A stretch of 64,000 nt of DNA from Pseudomonadota bacterium (lineage in GTDB: Bacteria; Pseudomonadota; Alphaproteobacteria; Sphingomonadales; Sphingomonadaceae), in the NCBI GenBank assembly GCA_023433445.1, contig JAEZCS010000016.1, forward strand, positions 1 through 64,000, given 5' to 3'. Position numbers and translations under genes: made by a program. The notes under the pieces were generated by a model. The model saw only the letters and a list, made by a program, of their open reading frames with translations, did no database searches and was not told where the DNA came from. How positions within the stretch are numbered: position 1 is the stretch's first letter; the number at the start of each line of letters is the position of its first letter. This document shows positions 1 through 7,953 of the stretch, one piece after another.

Positions 1-1025
1 AGGTCGCCCACTGCCAACAAAAGAAACGACGGCAGCACCGCACCCACCAGCAGCCCGAACGCGGTTGCCAATGCCACCACAATGCCGACTTGCGTGAAAT
101 AGATGCGCGAAATGTCGCTCGAGGACGCGCCCAATATCTTGAGCGTTGCGATGCCGTTACGCTTGATTGCCAGATAGGAGGTTACGCCATTGCCGACGCC
201 TACTCCTGCGATCGCCAGGGCGGTCAGACCGATCAGTGATAGGAATTGCCCCATGCGCTCGAAAAAACGGCTCGTGCCCGGCGCGGCACGGTCGCGGTCC
301 TTGATTTCAAATCCGGCCATCGGAAAGGCGCGCTTCAATGCCTCGCCAGATGCTTGTGCGTTAGCGCCCGCCGGCAAGCGAATGCGATATTTGCTTTCGT
401 ACAGGCTGCCTGGCTGGATCAGCGCGGTGCGGCGCACCCCTTCGAGCGACGTGATCGCCACTGGACCGAGTGTGAAGCCCTCCCCCACGCGATCCGGTTC
501 GTGGGCGATGATGTCCCGGATGCGGAACAGTGCCTCGCCATAGCGCAGCGTCTGCCCCCGCCGGAGGGCCAGCCGGTCCGCGAGCGCTTGCCCAATGACC
601 AGTTCGTCCGGCTTCAGCGCGCCTGCGGGACCGCCTTTCAACATCAATGTGCCATAGAGCGGATAGGCGCGGTCCACGCCCTTGAGCTCGGTCAGCACTG
701 CTGACGGCCCATCGCCGCTGCCAGGCCGCTGCGCCATGGCGCGCAAGCGAATGGTTTCGCTGAGCTGGCCCAGGCGGCGGAAAGCAGACTTTTCGCTCGC
801 GCTCGCTTCGCGCTGCGCCATTGCTATTTCAAGATCGCCGCCCAACAGCGACTGACCCTTGCTCGCAATTTCGCCGGTGATCGCCGCTGTCAGACTGCCA
901 ATCGTTGCCAGCGCTGCCACGCCGAGAAACAGGCAGACGAACAACAGGCGCAATCCACGCAGCCCGCGATGCAGATCGCGCCAGGCAATACGCCAGCAGC
1001 CTCGCCAACCGAGCGTCGGGTTCAT
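1..1025 (-). CDS. ABC transporter permease, FtsX/YbbP-like (C-terminus cut by window edge)
   Basis: Inner-membrane permease of a MacB/FtsX-type ABC transporter, paired with the ATPase gene upstream. The reading frame is open on the minus strand from the ATG at 1025 to the window edge, so only about 341 N-terminal residues are seen. A transmembrane helix near residues 25-48 (LLFVCLFLGVAAL) is followed by a large periplasmic domain and then a second membrane block (GNGVTSYLAIKR, then FTQVGIVVALATAFGLLVGA). The ATG overlaps the TGA of the ATPase gene (ATGA), so the two are translationally coupled. In E. coli the tesA-ybbA-ybbP group has the same members; here tesA is divergent. The exported substrate is unknown. 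The family call is firm; the function is only inferred from context. Confidence 0.85.
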   Translation of the reverse strand, partial: MNPTLGWRGCWRIAWRDLHRGLRGLRLLFVCLFLGVAALATIGSLTAAITGEIASKGQSLLGGDLEIAMAQREASASEKSAFRRLGQLSETIRLRAMAQRPGSGDGPSAVLTELKGVDRAYPLYGTLMLKGGPAGALKPDELVIGQALADRLALRRGQTLRYGEALFRIRDIIAHEPDRVGEGFTLGPVAITSLEGVRRTALIQPGSLYESKYRIRLPAGANAQASGEALKRAFPMAGFEIKDRDRAAPGTSRFFERMGQFLSLIGLTALAIAGVGVGNGVTSYLAIKRNGIATLKILGASSSDISRIYFTQVGIVVALATAFGLLVGAVLPSFLLLAVGD

Positions 1026-1711
1026 GTCCGCCTTTCCGCGACGATCAGGCCGTCGCGGATCTCGATGATGCGGTCGCATCGCTCGGCGAGGGCCGGGTCA
1101 TGCGTGATGATGACCAGTGTGGCGCCATTGGCGGCCTGTCGAGCAAAAAGCAGGTCGATGACCGCCTTGCTCGTACCGCCATCGAGGTTGCCGGTCGGCT
1201 CATCGGCGAACAGTATATCCGGTCGAGGCGCCACTGCGCGCGCAATGGCGACACGCTGCTGCTCACCGCCCGACAGCTGTGCGGGATAATGATGCAGCCG
1301 GTGGCCAAGGCCTACCGCCTCCAGCTCTAAAGCCGCTCGATCGAAGGGATCGTCAGCCCCCGCGAGTTCAAGGGGCACAGCAACATTCTCAATCGCGCTC
1401 ATCGTCGGCAGCAGGTGAAAGCTCTGCAATATGATGCCGATCCGTCCGCGCCGCGCCCGCGCCAACCCATCTTCATCCAAAGGGCCATAGTCTATCCCTG
1501 CGACCGTCACCTCGCCCGCGCTGGCGCGTTCCAGTCCCGACAGGATCGCCATCAGCGAGGATTTGCCTGATCCGGAAGGGCCTAAAATCGCAAGGCATTC
1601 GCCGCGCCCAATCGACAGGTTGATGCCCCTCAGAATATCGGTGGTGCCGAGAGACAGCGTGACATCACGCGCCCGAATGGCAATATGGGCTGGATCGGAC
1701 GAACCGTGCAT
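1022..1711 (-). CDS. ABC transporter ATP-binding protein, YbbA/LolD-like
   Basis: Cytoplasmic ATPase that drives the neighbouring FtsX-type permease. It carries Walker A GPSGSGKSS, the Q-loop (ILQSFHLLP), the signature LSGGEQQR, Walker B ILFADEPTGNLD and the H-loop ITHD, all in the order typical of the LolD/MacB/YbbA class. Its length of about 229 residues is normal. A longer reading from 1768 exists but would run into the start of the divergent tesA; the ATG at 1711 leaves a 20-bp divergent promoter space and matches the family N-terminus, so I chose it. The 3' end overlaps the permease start by 4 bp. Likely product: YbbA-like exporter subunit. Confidence 0.88.
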   Translation of the reverse strand: MHGSSDPAHIAIRARDVTLSLGTTDILRGINLSIGRGECLAILGPSGSGKSSLMAILSGLERASAGEVTVAGIDYGPLDEDGLARARRGRIGIILQSFHLLPTMSAIENVAVPLELAGADDPFDRAALELEAVGLGHRLHHYPAQLSGGEQQRVAIARAVAPRPDILFADEPTGNLDGGTSKAVIDLLFARQAANGATLVIITHDPALAERCDRIIEIRDGLIVAERRT

Positions 1712-1731
1712 AACTGAAGGAGATTCCTTGG

Positions 1732-2430
1732 ATGGCGCGACGCTGGCCCTCATATGTGATGTGCGCATTCATAGTGCAATCACTCGCCGCCTGCGCGGAT
1801 GAGCCTGCAGTTGGCAACAATGCGGCATCAGCCACCGAACAGAAGACTGCGGTGCCGGCGACTGACCGCAAGCTGGTGATCGCGTTTGGAGACAGTCTCT
1901 ATGCGGGCTATGGCGTCGCCCAGAATGAAAGCTTCCCATACGAACTGGAGAAGATCCTGCGCGCCCGAGGTCATTCGGTCGAGGTGCGCAACGCCGGTGT
2001 GTCGGGCGAAACTACGCGAGGCGGGCTTGAGCGCCTCACCTTCACGCTCGACGGCCTGCCACGCAAACCGGACCTGGTTCTCCTCGGCCTGGGCGGAAAC
2101 GATATGCTTCGCGGGACAGACCCGGAGGAGAGCAGGAAGAACCTGCGCGCCATGTTGGACATCCTCAAAGCGCGAGAGTTGCCCGTCATCCTGACCGGAA
2201 TGCTCGCCGCGCCAAACCTGGGGAAGGACTATGGCCGGCGCTTCGACGCCATCTACTCTGAACTGGCCGAGGAATATGGAATTCCCTTATATCCCTTCTT
2301 CCTTGAAGGCGTCATCGGCAATAGCAAATTCATGCAATCGGACTCGCTGCATCCCAATGCGCTCGGCATCGATATTGTAGCCGAAAAAATCGCCCCTTTG
2401 GTTTCACGCAGCCTGACAGCGGTTCACTAA
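1732..2430 (+). CDS. tesA: TesA-like arylesterase/lysophospholipase, predicted lipoprotein
   Basis: SGNH-family hydrolase of the TesA (thioesterase I/lysophospholipase L1) group, which cleaves acyl esters in the envelope. Block I is FGDSLYAGYG with the nucleophilic Ser, block III is GGND and block V is DSLHPN with the Asp and His. The N-terminus is a lipoprotein signal peptide ending in the lipobox LAAC (Cys about 21), so the enzyme is probably anchored rather than freely periplasmic. The start is supported by AAGGAGA at 1717-1723. It is divergent from the YbbA/YbbP-like transporter genes, a variant of the E. coli tesA-ybbAP linkage. About 232 residues, complete. Confidence 0.9.
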   Translation: MARRWPSYVMCAFIVQSLAACADEPAVGNNAASATEQKTAVPATDRKLVIAFGDSLYAGYGVAQNESFPYELEKILRARGHSVEVRNAGVSGETTRGGLERLTFTLDGLPRKPDLVLLGLGGNDMLRGTDPEESRKNLRAMLDILKARELPVILTGMLAAPNLGKDYGRRFDAIYSELAEEYGIPLYPFFLEGVIGNSKFMQSDSLHPNALGIDIVAEKIAPLVSRSLTAVH

Positions 2431-2505
2431 TTTTCCAATTTCAATTCGGGCATCCACGACCAGCCGCCCGTCAGTTGCCCCGAATTTAACCGCCGGGATT
2501 TGCCG

Positions 2506-3462
2506 CTAAGCCACGTTAGTGGCCATGCTTCCCGCCGCTACGTCAATGGCTGAGCCAGTGATATGCTGGGCTTCTTCAGACAGAAGAAAAAGGACGCTAT
2601 CGCTCACGTCTGATGGTTCCACCCAGGGCACGCCCTGGGGGGAGAAAGGATTGAGGCGCATCTTCGCTTCGAATTTTGCCTGGCTAGGCTCAGCGTCGCC
2701 GGGCAAGGCCCGCTTCCAAGCGGCCGCGTTGTTGAGCAGCGGAGTGTTGACCGCGGTCGGGCAAACGCAATTTACCGTTACGTTGCTTTTCGCCACCTCC
2801 AATGCGGTAGCCTTGACCATTCCAATCACGCCCCATTTGGATGCGCAGTAGGCGCCCGAGTGCATCTGCCCCGTCCGGGCGGCGAGCGAAGCGATGGCAA
2901 CAATGCGCCCGAATCGGCGGGCCACCATGCCGGGGAGCACCGCGCGCATGCTGTGAAAGACGCCATAGAGATTGGTGCGCACGACATCGTCGAACAATCC
3001 GTCGCTCATCGACGCTAACGGAGAGGTGCCGTACACCCCCGCATTTGCAATCAGCAGGTCAATCCTGCCGAACATTTCCACACCCTTTTGCGCCACCTCC
3101 GTGACTGCGGTAGGGTCGCGCACATCGGACCTGAGCGCCAGCACGCGCCGCCCCATCGCACGGATCATCGCCGCCGTCTCATCAAGGTCCGCTTGGCTTG
3201 CCATGGGGTATTCGATCGTCGGCAGCGAAGTCATGCTGTCAGAAAGAATGATGTCAGCGCCCTCCGCGGCAAGCCGCCGAGCATGACTGCGACCTTGGCC
3301 ACGCGCGCCGCCGGTGATCCAGGCGACTTTACCGGCAAAACGACCAGCCGGCCGTTCTGGCGTCACGGCTTGGGCTGTGCTGGCGGTGGCCGACGAGGCG
3401 GTTACGGCACCTGCCGAAACTACGAACTGGCGACGTGAAATAGTCGGGTCGTCTGCAGGCAT
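2506..3462 (-). CDS. SDR-family oxidoreductase of the mycofactocin-associated type with a Tat-like leader
   Basis: Short-chain dehydrogenase/reductase. The first 35 residues contain a twin-arginine motif (ISRRQFVVSAG) followed by an Ala/Ser-rich stretch, suggesting Tat export. The Rossmann part has GGARGQGRSHARRLA, NAGVYG, the catalytic Ser region (VAIASLAA) and YCASK. The glycine motif GARGQGRSHA, and the insert after strand two ending in YPMASQADLDETAAMIRAMG, resemble the mycofactocin-coupled SDR subfamily, which holds NAD tightly, more than ordinary SDRs. No mycofactocin genes are in the window. The substrate is unknown. It stands alone between tesA and a DUF2062 gene. The SDR call is firm; the subfamily is inferred from motif memory. 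Confidence 0.85.
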   Translation of the reverse strand: MPADDPTISRRQFVVSAGAVTASSATASTAQAVTPERPAGRFAGKVAWITGGARGQGRSHARRLAAEGADIILSDSMTSLPTIEYPMASQADLDETAAMIRAMGRRVLALRSDVRDPTAVTEVAQKGVEMFGRIDLLIANAGVYGTSPLASMSDGLFDDVVRTNLYGVFHSMRAVLPGMVARRFGRIVAIASLAARTGQMHSGAYCASKWGVIGMVKATALEVAKSNVTVNCVCPTAVNTPLLNNAAAWKRALPGDAEPSQAKFEAKMRLNPFSPQGVPWVEPSDVSDSVLFLLSEEAQHITGSAIDVAAGSMATNVA

Positions 3463-3759
3463 GGCTCAATCCTCTCGAACAGTGGTTTCGCGACCGTCTT
3501 GAAGGGAGGTCTCATGGTGCAACGATCTACGTCAAGCCTATGAGAGCGGCCGTTGAGGGCCAAACTCCGCCAAGGACGCCTCGCGTTCGCGGAAATGACT
3601 GTCGGCCTGCGAAAAGTGCCTGCGTGTGGCCGCCTTTTGGCGCTCGCCACGCCCTGCGGTATTGCCCGGACCTCTATCGACGTCTCGGTATCGACGCGCT
3701 CGTAATTAAGGGCGTTAGATAGCCCAAGAATTGCGCTCGAGAATCCTAGACACGGAGAG

Positions 3760-4299
3760 TTAACCCGGTGTTTTCCGCTGACTGAACCGAGCCTCTTCAC
3801 GCCGATCGATACGACGTTGCCAACGCTGCGTGACGCGCAGCCGCCATATCAGATGCACCAGTCCGTAGCCCAGGAACGCGGTAATGATGGCGAAGAGAAG
3901 GAGCCCAAGCGCGGTAGGCGCGGCGATCCCGTAAAGCCAGATCGCCGTTCGATGCAGTTGGGATACCTCCATTTGCTCCAACCGATCGCCGAAAAATCCA
4001 CTGCCTAATTTATAGGCAGCGAAATAGATGGGCGGAAAGGTGACAGGATTTGTCACAAGCGTTGCGCTCGCCGCGATCACGACATTCGCCCGGACCGACA
4101 ATGCGAACAGGGCAGCCAGGGCGACCTGACCGACCGGAAGAATGAAGCCCGCGAACAGACCCAGAGCAAGGCCTCGCGCAATCGAGCGACGATTGAAATA
4201 CCACAGCAGTGGATGGTTCAACCGATGTGCGAACGGCTTAAGCCACCGATTGGCCAAAAGTCGATCCCGATCCGGCAGTTTTTCCCACATCCAACGCAC
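3760..4299 (-). CDS. DUF2062 membrane protein
   Basis: Small integral membrane protein with a basic N-terminus, about three hydrophobic segments (IARGLALGLFAGFILPVGQV; VVIAASATLVTNPVTFPP; IYGIAAPTALGLLLFAIIT-like) and a highly charged C-terminus (RRIDRREEARFSQRK). The sequence LVTNPVTFPPIYFAAYKLG is the DUF2062 hallmark. The biochemical function of the family is unknown. The 4299 start is a GTG; an in-frame ATG at 4290 (MWEKLPDRD) is an equally good start. Nearest gene upstream is 344 bp away. The 297 bp between this stop and the SDR start hold no convincing gene. Confidence 0.8.
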   Translation of the reverse strand: MRWMWEKLPDRDRLLANRWLKPFAHRLNHPLLWYFNRRSIARGLALGLFAGFILPVGQVALAALFALSVRANVVIAASATLVTNPVTFPPIYFAAYKLGSGFFGDRLEQMEVSQLHRTAIWLYGIAAPTALGLLLFAIITAFLGYGLVHLIWRLRVTQRWQRRIDRREEARFSQRKTPG

Positions 4300-4643
4300 C
4301 CTGAAGTCCAGCCTTTCTACAATATCCCGACGTTAACCGTGCAGCCTTGACTGATTCATGAACCGTCGAGGTTAGCACGGCAGCCTGCGTTCGCCGCGAG
4401 GTGAAACCCTTGAAGGCCATGGCCGTTGCCAAATGAGAGGTCTGGCAAAGGAGACAACCGACATACACCACAGAAAAGCAGATGGAAGCAGCGCAGATTG
4501 CTCTCGTAGCCAGCAATTGGGCAGGCGAGCGAGACTGTCTGGATCGTCAGACGGATACTCTCGGCCGGTCAGATGTTCTTAAGGGTAGCGGAGACGGATC
4601 AGACGAACTTGTTCTCCAAAATCGTAGATATGGAGGTTTGGTA
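4300..4643. other. Intergenic stretch without a recognised gene
   Basis: The 344 bp between the start of the DUF2062 gene and the small gene at 4644 hold only weak overlapping reading frames with no Shine-Dalgarno or family resemblance. Promoters for both divergent units must lie here, but I could not pick a convincing -35/-10 pair and saw no GGAAC...CGTT stress-sigma motif. Confidence 0.5.
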
Positions 4644-4850
4644 ATGACCGAGCAGGCAAGCCAACAGCAGATTGCCGAAAAGGCAGCGTCGTTGAAAGCG
4701 GAGCGGGACGGAGCGATACAGCGTCCCGAAAATCACGGTCAAGCCAACGAAGGAATGATCTCGAAGCCATTCGAGGATCAGGCGCCGTCTGGGGCATTTG
4801 ATGCTGAGGGGCATCGGCCGGTTCTCGAACGCAGCAGGAAGGTGCGCTGA
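4644..4850 (+). CDS. Small hydrophilic protein of unknown function, coupled to an HPF-like gene
   Basis: A 68-residue hydrophilic, charged protein (begins MTEQASQQQIAEKAASLKAE) with no signal peptide or membrane segment. The start is chosen because a strong Shine-Dalgarno, GGAGG, lies 9 bp upstream. Upstream in-frame codons are open back to 4482 but lack any such site. Its TGA overlaps the ATG of the next gene as TGATG, so the two are co-translated. The pairing suggests a role linked to ribosome hibernation or stationary-phase stress, but that is context only. I do not recognise the family. Confidence 0.6.
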   Translation: MTEQASQQQIAEKAASLKAERDGAIQRPENHGQANEGMISKPFEDQAPSGAFDAEGHRPVLERSRKVR

Positions 4851-5167
4851 TGCTTGTCCAGATCAACACCGATAATCGTGTCGAGGGCACGGAAACATCA
4901 ACTGCCGCCATCGAAGAGCGGGTGCGCGAACGCCTGTCGCGCTTCTCCGATCGGTTGACCCGGGTCGAGGTGCATATTCGAGATCTCGATGGCGATCGCA
5001 GGGGCGGTCAGGGCATCGAAGCGAAACTGGAATCTCGTCCTGCTGGCGGGCAACCGATTGTCGTCAGTGACCAGGCAGCATCAATCGACAGCGCGGTGGC
5101 CGGCGTCGTGCGCAAAGCCGTCGATATTCTGGATCGCTCATTCAGCAAGCAGGATGCCGTGCGATAA
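4850..5167 (+). CDS. Short HPF/RaiA-like ribosome-associated protein
   Basis: A 105-residue protein resembling the S30AE/HPF fold: a beta-alpha-beta N-terminal half (AAIEERVRERLSRFSDRLTR, VEVHIRDLDGDRRGG) and a C-terminal helix (VAGVVRKAVDILDRSF). Such proteins bind the 30S decoding site and inactivate ribosomes in stationary phase. It lacks the C-terminal dimerisation domain found in the long HPF at 44443, so the window encodes two paralogues of different type. Translation is coupled to the upstream small gene. Several basic residues of classical HPF are replaced by acidic ones, so activity is uncertain. Confidence 0.72.
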   Translation: MLVQINTDNRVEGTETSTAAIEERVRERLSRFSDRLTRVEVHIRDLDGDRRGGQGIEAKLESRPAGGQPIVVSDQAASIDSAVAGVVRKAVDILDRSFSKQDAVR

Positions 5168-5459
5168 GGCGGGTGCGGCGCGTCGATGAACATGCTTGTT
5201 GGCGATACGGCCGCGGCATCGAACTTTCGTTGCCCGGCCGGATCAGCCAACGACAATCATCTGCACCGCGATGACGCAAACAGACCCATTGCAAACGGAT
5301 AGGAGCGTTCGACGGCCCAACGGCTCCGGATCAAGTCTGACTTCATACAAGATGAACGACCGGCTTCGGCAGCAAGCGAGGCATCGCGAATGTCGCCTTT
5401 GTCGGCTTTCAGTCTTTTCGGCTGGCAAGACACGGTGGGGCCGTTAAACACTTATTGGC

Positions 5460-5972
5460 ATGGCTAGTGAATGCGCACTGGAGAGCTTGCAGATCGGCCA
5501 AGTCTTACGACGTGGTGTTCCCCTCGCCGCGATCTGGCTTGTGCTCGCGGGCGCGAGCGGTGAGGCGCTGGTGGTCGGTGCGGCGCTGATACCGCTGGCG
5601 ACATGGCTCAGCCTGCGGTTGTTACCGGTCAGCGCGCCGCTGCGGTTTGGTCCTCTGATTGCCTTGTTTCCACGCTTTGTCTGGCGTTCACTGATCGGCG
5701 CGATCGATGTGGCCTGGCGAGCGTTCCATCCGAAACTCCCGATCAGACCGGGCAGTACGCGTATTGCCATCGATCTCCCCGATGGCGGTCGGGTGGCGCT
5801 CGGCGGCGAATTGTCGCTGATGCCAGGAACACTCGCTGCGGGCTGCGACGGTGATCGCTTGCTGCTCCATGTGATCGATCGAAACCAGGATGTCGAAGCC
5901 GCAGTGCGAGCCGAGGAGCGCCGGATGCGGGGCACGGTGGAGCAAGCGAGAGCCGGCAAGCGCGGGGCATGA
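5460..5972 (+). CDS. mrpE: Na+/H+ antiporter subunit E (MrpE/MnhE)
   Basis: First gene of an eight-gene Mrp-like operon. MrpE is a small membrane subunit needed for assembly of multisubunit cation/proton antiporters. The protein has two to three N-terminal hydrophobic segments (AAIWLVLAGASGEALVVGAAL; RFGPLIALFPRFVWRSLIGA) and a cytoplasmic C-terminal domain with the family features RVALGGELSLMPGT and LLLHVIDR. About 170 residues, as usual for the family. No clear Shine-Dalgarno precedes the ATG at 5460, so the true start may be slightly downstream. The 292 bp upstream contain no recognisable gene and probably hold the operon promoter. It overlaps mrpF by 4 bp (ATGA). Confidence 0.88.
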   Translation: MASECALESLQIGQVLRRGVPLAAIWLVLAGASGEALVVGAALIPLATWLSLRLLPVSAPLRFGPLIALFPRFVWRSLIGAIDVAWRAFHPKLPIRPGSTRIAIDLPDGGRVALGGELSLMPGTLAAGCDGDRLLLHVIDRNQDVEAAVRAEERRMRGTVEQARAGKRGA

Positions 5973-6301
5973 GTGCCTGGCTCCTCTCACTGGGCGCGTT
6001 GCTGCTGCTGAGCCTTGCGGGTGCGATGTGGCGGATCTGGCGCGGGCCGAAGCCAGCCGACCGGATGATGGCCGCGCAACTGATCGGCACCGGCGGCGTG
6101 GGCACGGTGTTGCTGCTCGCGGCAGCAGCCAGCTGGGCGATGGTCGACGTCGCGCTGGTGCTCGCGCTGCTTGCCGCCTTCGCGGCGATCGCCTTTGTCA
6201 AGGCGCAGAGCAGTGACGGCAGCGGCGATCCCGAGGAAGAGCAGGTTGGCCCGTCCGAGGACGTGCGACGATCCGTCGAGCGAGCGGCCGATGCTGGCTG
6301 A
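5969..6301 (+). CDS. mrpF: Antiporter subunit F (MrpF/MnhF)
   Basis: Small membrane subunit with three predicted helices (WLLSLGALLLLSLAGAMW; LIGTGGVGTVLLLAAAA; VDVALVLALLAAFAAIAFVK). The loop RGPKPADRMMAAQLIGT matches the conserved RGP..DR motif of MrpF. It has an acidic C-terminal tail of about 30 residues beyond the core. The 5' end overlaps mrpE (ATGA) and the 3' end overlaps mrpG by 11 bp, consistent with tight translational coupling. Confidence 0.9.
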   Translation: MSAWLLSLGALLLLSLAGAMWRIWRGPKPADRMMAAQLIGTGGVGTVLLLAAAASWAMVDVALVLALLAAFAAIAFVKAQSSDGSGDPEEEQVGPSEDVRRSVERAADAG

Positions 6302-6635
6302 CATTGTGACGGTCACGCTCACGGGCGCAGGATTGCTGTTTTTCTTAGCCGGAACTGTGGGGATCATCCGCTTTCCCGACACGATGAGCCGGCTTCATGC
6401 ACTGACCAAGGCCGACAATGTCGGGCTTGGGCTACTGATCCTCGGATTGGCGTTCCAGGCGCCTGACTGGATGTCACTGGGCAAGCTGGCGTTGATCTGG
6501 GGCCTCGCGCTGGTGGCCGCAGGCACCGCCGCCCAACTCGTCGCGCGCTCCGCCTGGCGCAGCAGCGCACCACCCCGAGGTCAACCGCCTGATGCGCACG
6601 GCATGGCGGACTCCATCTCCCGGGGCGATCCATGA
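6291..6635 (+). CDS. mrpG: Antiporter subunit G (MrpG/MnhG)
   Basis: Three-helix membrane subunit. GTVGIIRFPDTMSRLHALTK carries the conserved RFPD...RLHA..K motif of MrpG. I took the ATG at 6291 (MLADIVTVTLTGAG) because the family begins just before its first helix; a longer upstream reading would run through mrpF. The 3' end overlaps the next gene by 4 bp. About 114 residues, normal length. Confidence 0.9.
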   Translation: MLADIVTVTLTGAGLLFFLAGTVGIIRFPDTMSRLHALTKADNVGLGLLILGLAFQAPDWMSLGKLALIWGLALVAAGTAAQLVARSAWRSSAPPRGQPPDAHGMADSISRGDP

Positions 6636-7594
6636 CCGACATCGCCGGTACCGGCTTCGATCTGATTCTGGCCGCGCTGATCCTGGGAGCCGGATTGTTC
6701 GCGATTGCCGCGCGTGACTTGTTCGGGACAGTCATGTTCTTCATCGTCTATGGCGTGTTCGTCGCGATTGCGTGGTTGCGGCTGGACGCGATCGATGTCG
6801 CGCTGACCGAGGCCGCGCTCGGCGCCGGGCTGACTGGCATTCTGCTGATAGGAGCTGTCGCACGGCTGGCGCGGGTAACTGCGCCAGCTCGGGAAGATGG
6901 GGCGCCGGCAGCGTCTCGCAGGCCGCCCTGGATCGTACGCCTCGCAACCTTGTCGGTGGCAGCGACAATCAGTGCAGCGGTAGGGTGGGCCTTCCTGTCG
7001 CTGCCGCTTTCGGCAGGATTGAGTGGCGCGGTGTCCGAAAATCTGTCGGAATCGGGCGTCAAGAACCCCGTCACTGCAGTTCTGATCAATTTCAGGGGCT
7101 GGGACACCATGATCGAGAGTGTGGTGCTATTGGCGGCGCTGGTGGGCCTATGGTCACTGACTCGCGATGCCGAATGGGGGCGCCGTGTGGGGCTGCGTCA
7201 ACATGCCCGCGCGGGCGGGGTGATGACCACCTTCGGGCGGTTATTGCCACCCTTCGGCCTGCTGCTGGGCGTATATCTGGTCTGGGCCGGCTCATCCCAA
7301 CCGGGCGGTGCCTTTCAGGGCGGCACCGTGCTGGCCGCGGTCTGGTTGCTGGTGATGATGGCCGGGCTGACACCTGCGCCCCGCATGACTTCAGGAAGAA
7401 TGCGGGCAATTCTCGTCGCCGGTCCGCTGGTGTTCGTCGTGGTCGGTATTGCCGGCGCACTGGCCGGCACGTTCCTTGGCCTGCCAACCGCCTTTGCCAA
7501 ACCGTTGATCCTCATGATCGAGGCAGCCTTGACGCTGTCGATTGCGGCCACTCTGGCATTGCTCGTGCTCGGCACACCGGAGCCCGCGAGATGA
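6632..7594 (+). CDS. Fused DUF4040 (MbhD) + MbhE-like + MnhB antiporter subunit
   Basis: A 320-residue multi-spanning protein combining modules that canonical Mrp splits between the C-terminus of MrpA and MrpB. Residues about 10-80 are DUF4040/MbhD (VMFFIVYGVFVAIAWLRLDA, VALTEAALGAGLTGILLIGA). Residues about 95-175 match the MbhE-like part, with the hallmark VLINFRGWDTMIE. Residues about 190-315 are MnhB, with LLGVYLVWAGSSQPGGAFQGG. The NuoL-like part of MrpA is not attached. This division of domains matches archaeal MBH/MBS-type clusters (MbhD, MbhE, MbhF). ATGA overlaps join it to mrpG and to the MnhC gene. Confidence 0.87.
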   Translation: MTDIAGTGFDLILAALILGAGLFAIAARDLFGTVMFFIVYGVFVAIAWLRLDAIDVALTEAALGAGLTGILLIGAVARLARVTAPAREDGAPAASRRPPWIVRLATLSVAATISAAVGWAFLSLPLSAGLSGAVSENLSESGVKNPVTAVLINFRGWDTMIESVVLLAALVGLWSLTRDAEWGRRVGLRQHARAGGVMTTFGRLLPPFGLLLGVYLVWAGSSQPGGAFQGGTVLAAVWLLVMMAGLTPAPRMTSGRMRAILVAGPLVFVVVGIAGALAGTFLGLPTAFAKPLILMIEAALTLSIAATLALLVLGTPEPAR

Positions 7595-7908
7595 TCGCGT
7601 CGGCGACGATATTTGGACTGTGCGGTGCGGCACTGATCGGTCTGGGGCTATATGGCTTTGTTACCCATGTGCACCTGCTCCGCCGCCTGCTGGCATTCAA
7701 TGTCATCGGGTCGGGCATCTTCCTCGTGTTCGGGGCGGCGGGCGCACGTCTGACATCGGGGGGCGCCGACCCAGTGCCGCAGGCGCTCATCATCACCGGC
7801 ATCGTGGTCGCGTTGGCGGCGACCGCGCTCGCCGTCGGGCTGGTGCTAGCGTACGCGCGGATCAGTGGTCGCACCTGCCTCCCCCGAGGATGTTGCAGCG
7901 GCGAATGA
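7591..7908 (+). CDS. mrpC: Antiporter subunit C (MrpC/MnhC, NuoK-like), apparent 3' frameshift
   Basis: NuoK-like three-helix subunit. The conserved core FNVIGSGIFLVFGAAGAR and DPVPQALIITGIVVALAATA is complete. The ATG at 7591 overlaps the previous TGA. The present frame stops at 7908 after a Cys-rich tail (SGRTCLPRGCCSGE) unlike the family. Removing one C from the C-run at 7881-7885 would join a tail of typical polar composition (EDVAAANDGESSSPPQSSE) that ends at 7957 with a TGA overlapping the ATG at 7954. The intact protein would then be about 121 residues, and every junction in the operon would overlap. Likely a homopolymer error or a recent slip. Confidence 0.85.
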   Translation: MIASATIFGLCGAALIGLGLYGFVTHVHLLRRLLAFNVIGSGIFLVFGAAGARLTSGGADPVPQALIITGIVVALAATALAVGLVLAYARISGRTCLPRGCCSGE

Positions 7909-7953
7909 TGGCGAAAGCTCCTCGCCCCCGCAGTCGTCAGAAAGCCAGGCGGG

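Noticed and set aside
1712..1768. Longer start for the YbbA-like ATPase
   Set aside because: It would overlap the tesA start, which has a clear ribosome-binding site; the ATG at 1711 suits both genes.
4482..4643. Upstream extension of the small gene at 4644
   Set aside because: No ribosome site for the upstream ATG, whereas GGAGG stands correctly before 4644.
5196..5447. An 83-codon frame between the HPF-like gene and mrpE
   Set aside because: Arg/Thr-rich translation without ribosome site or similarity; probably chance.
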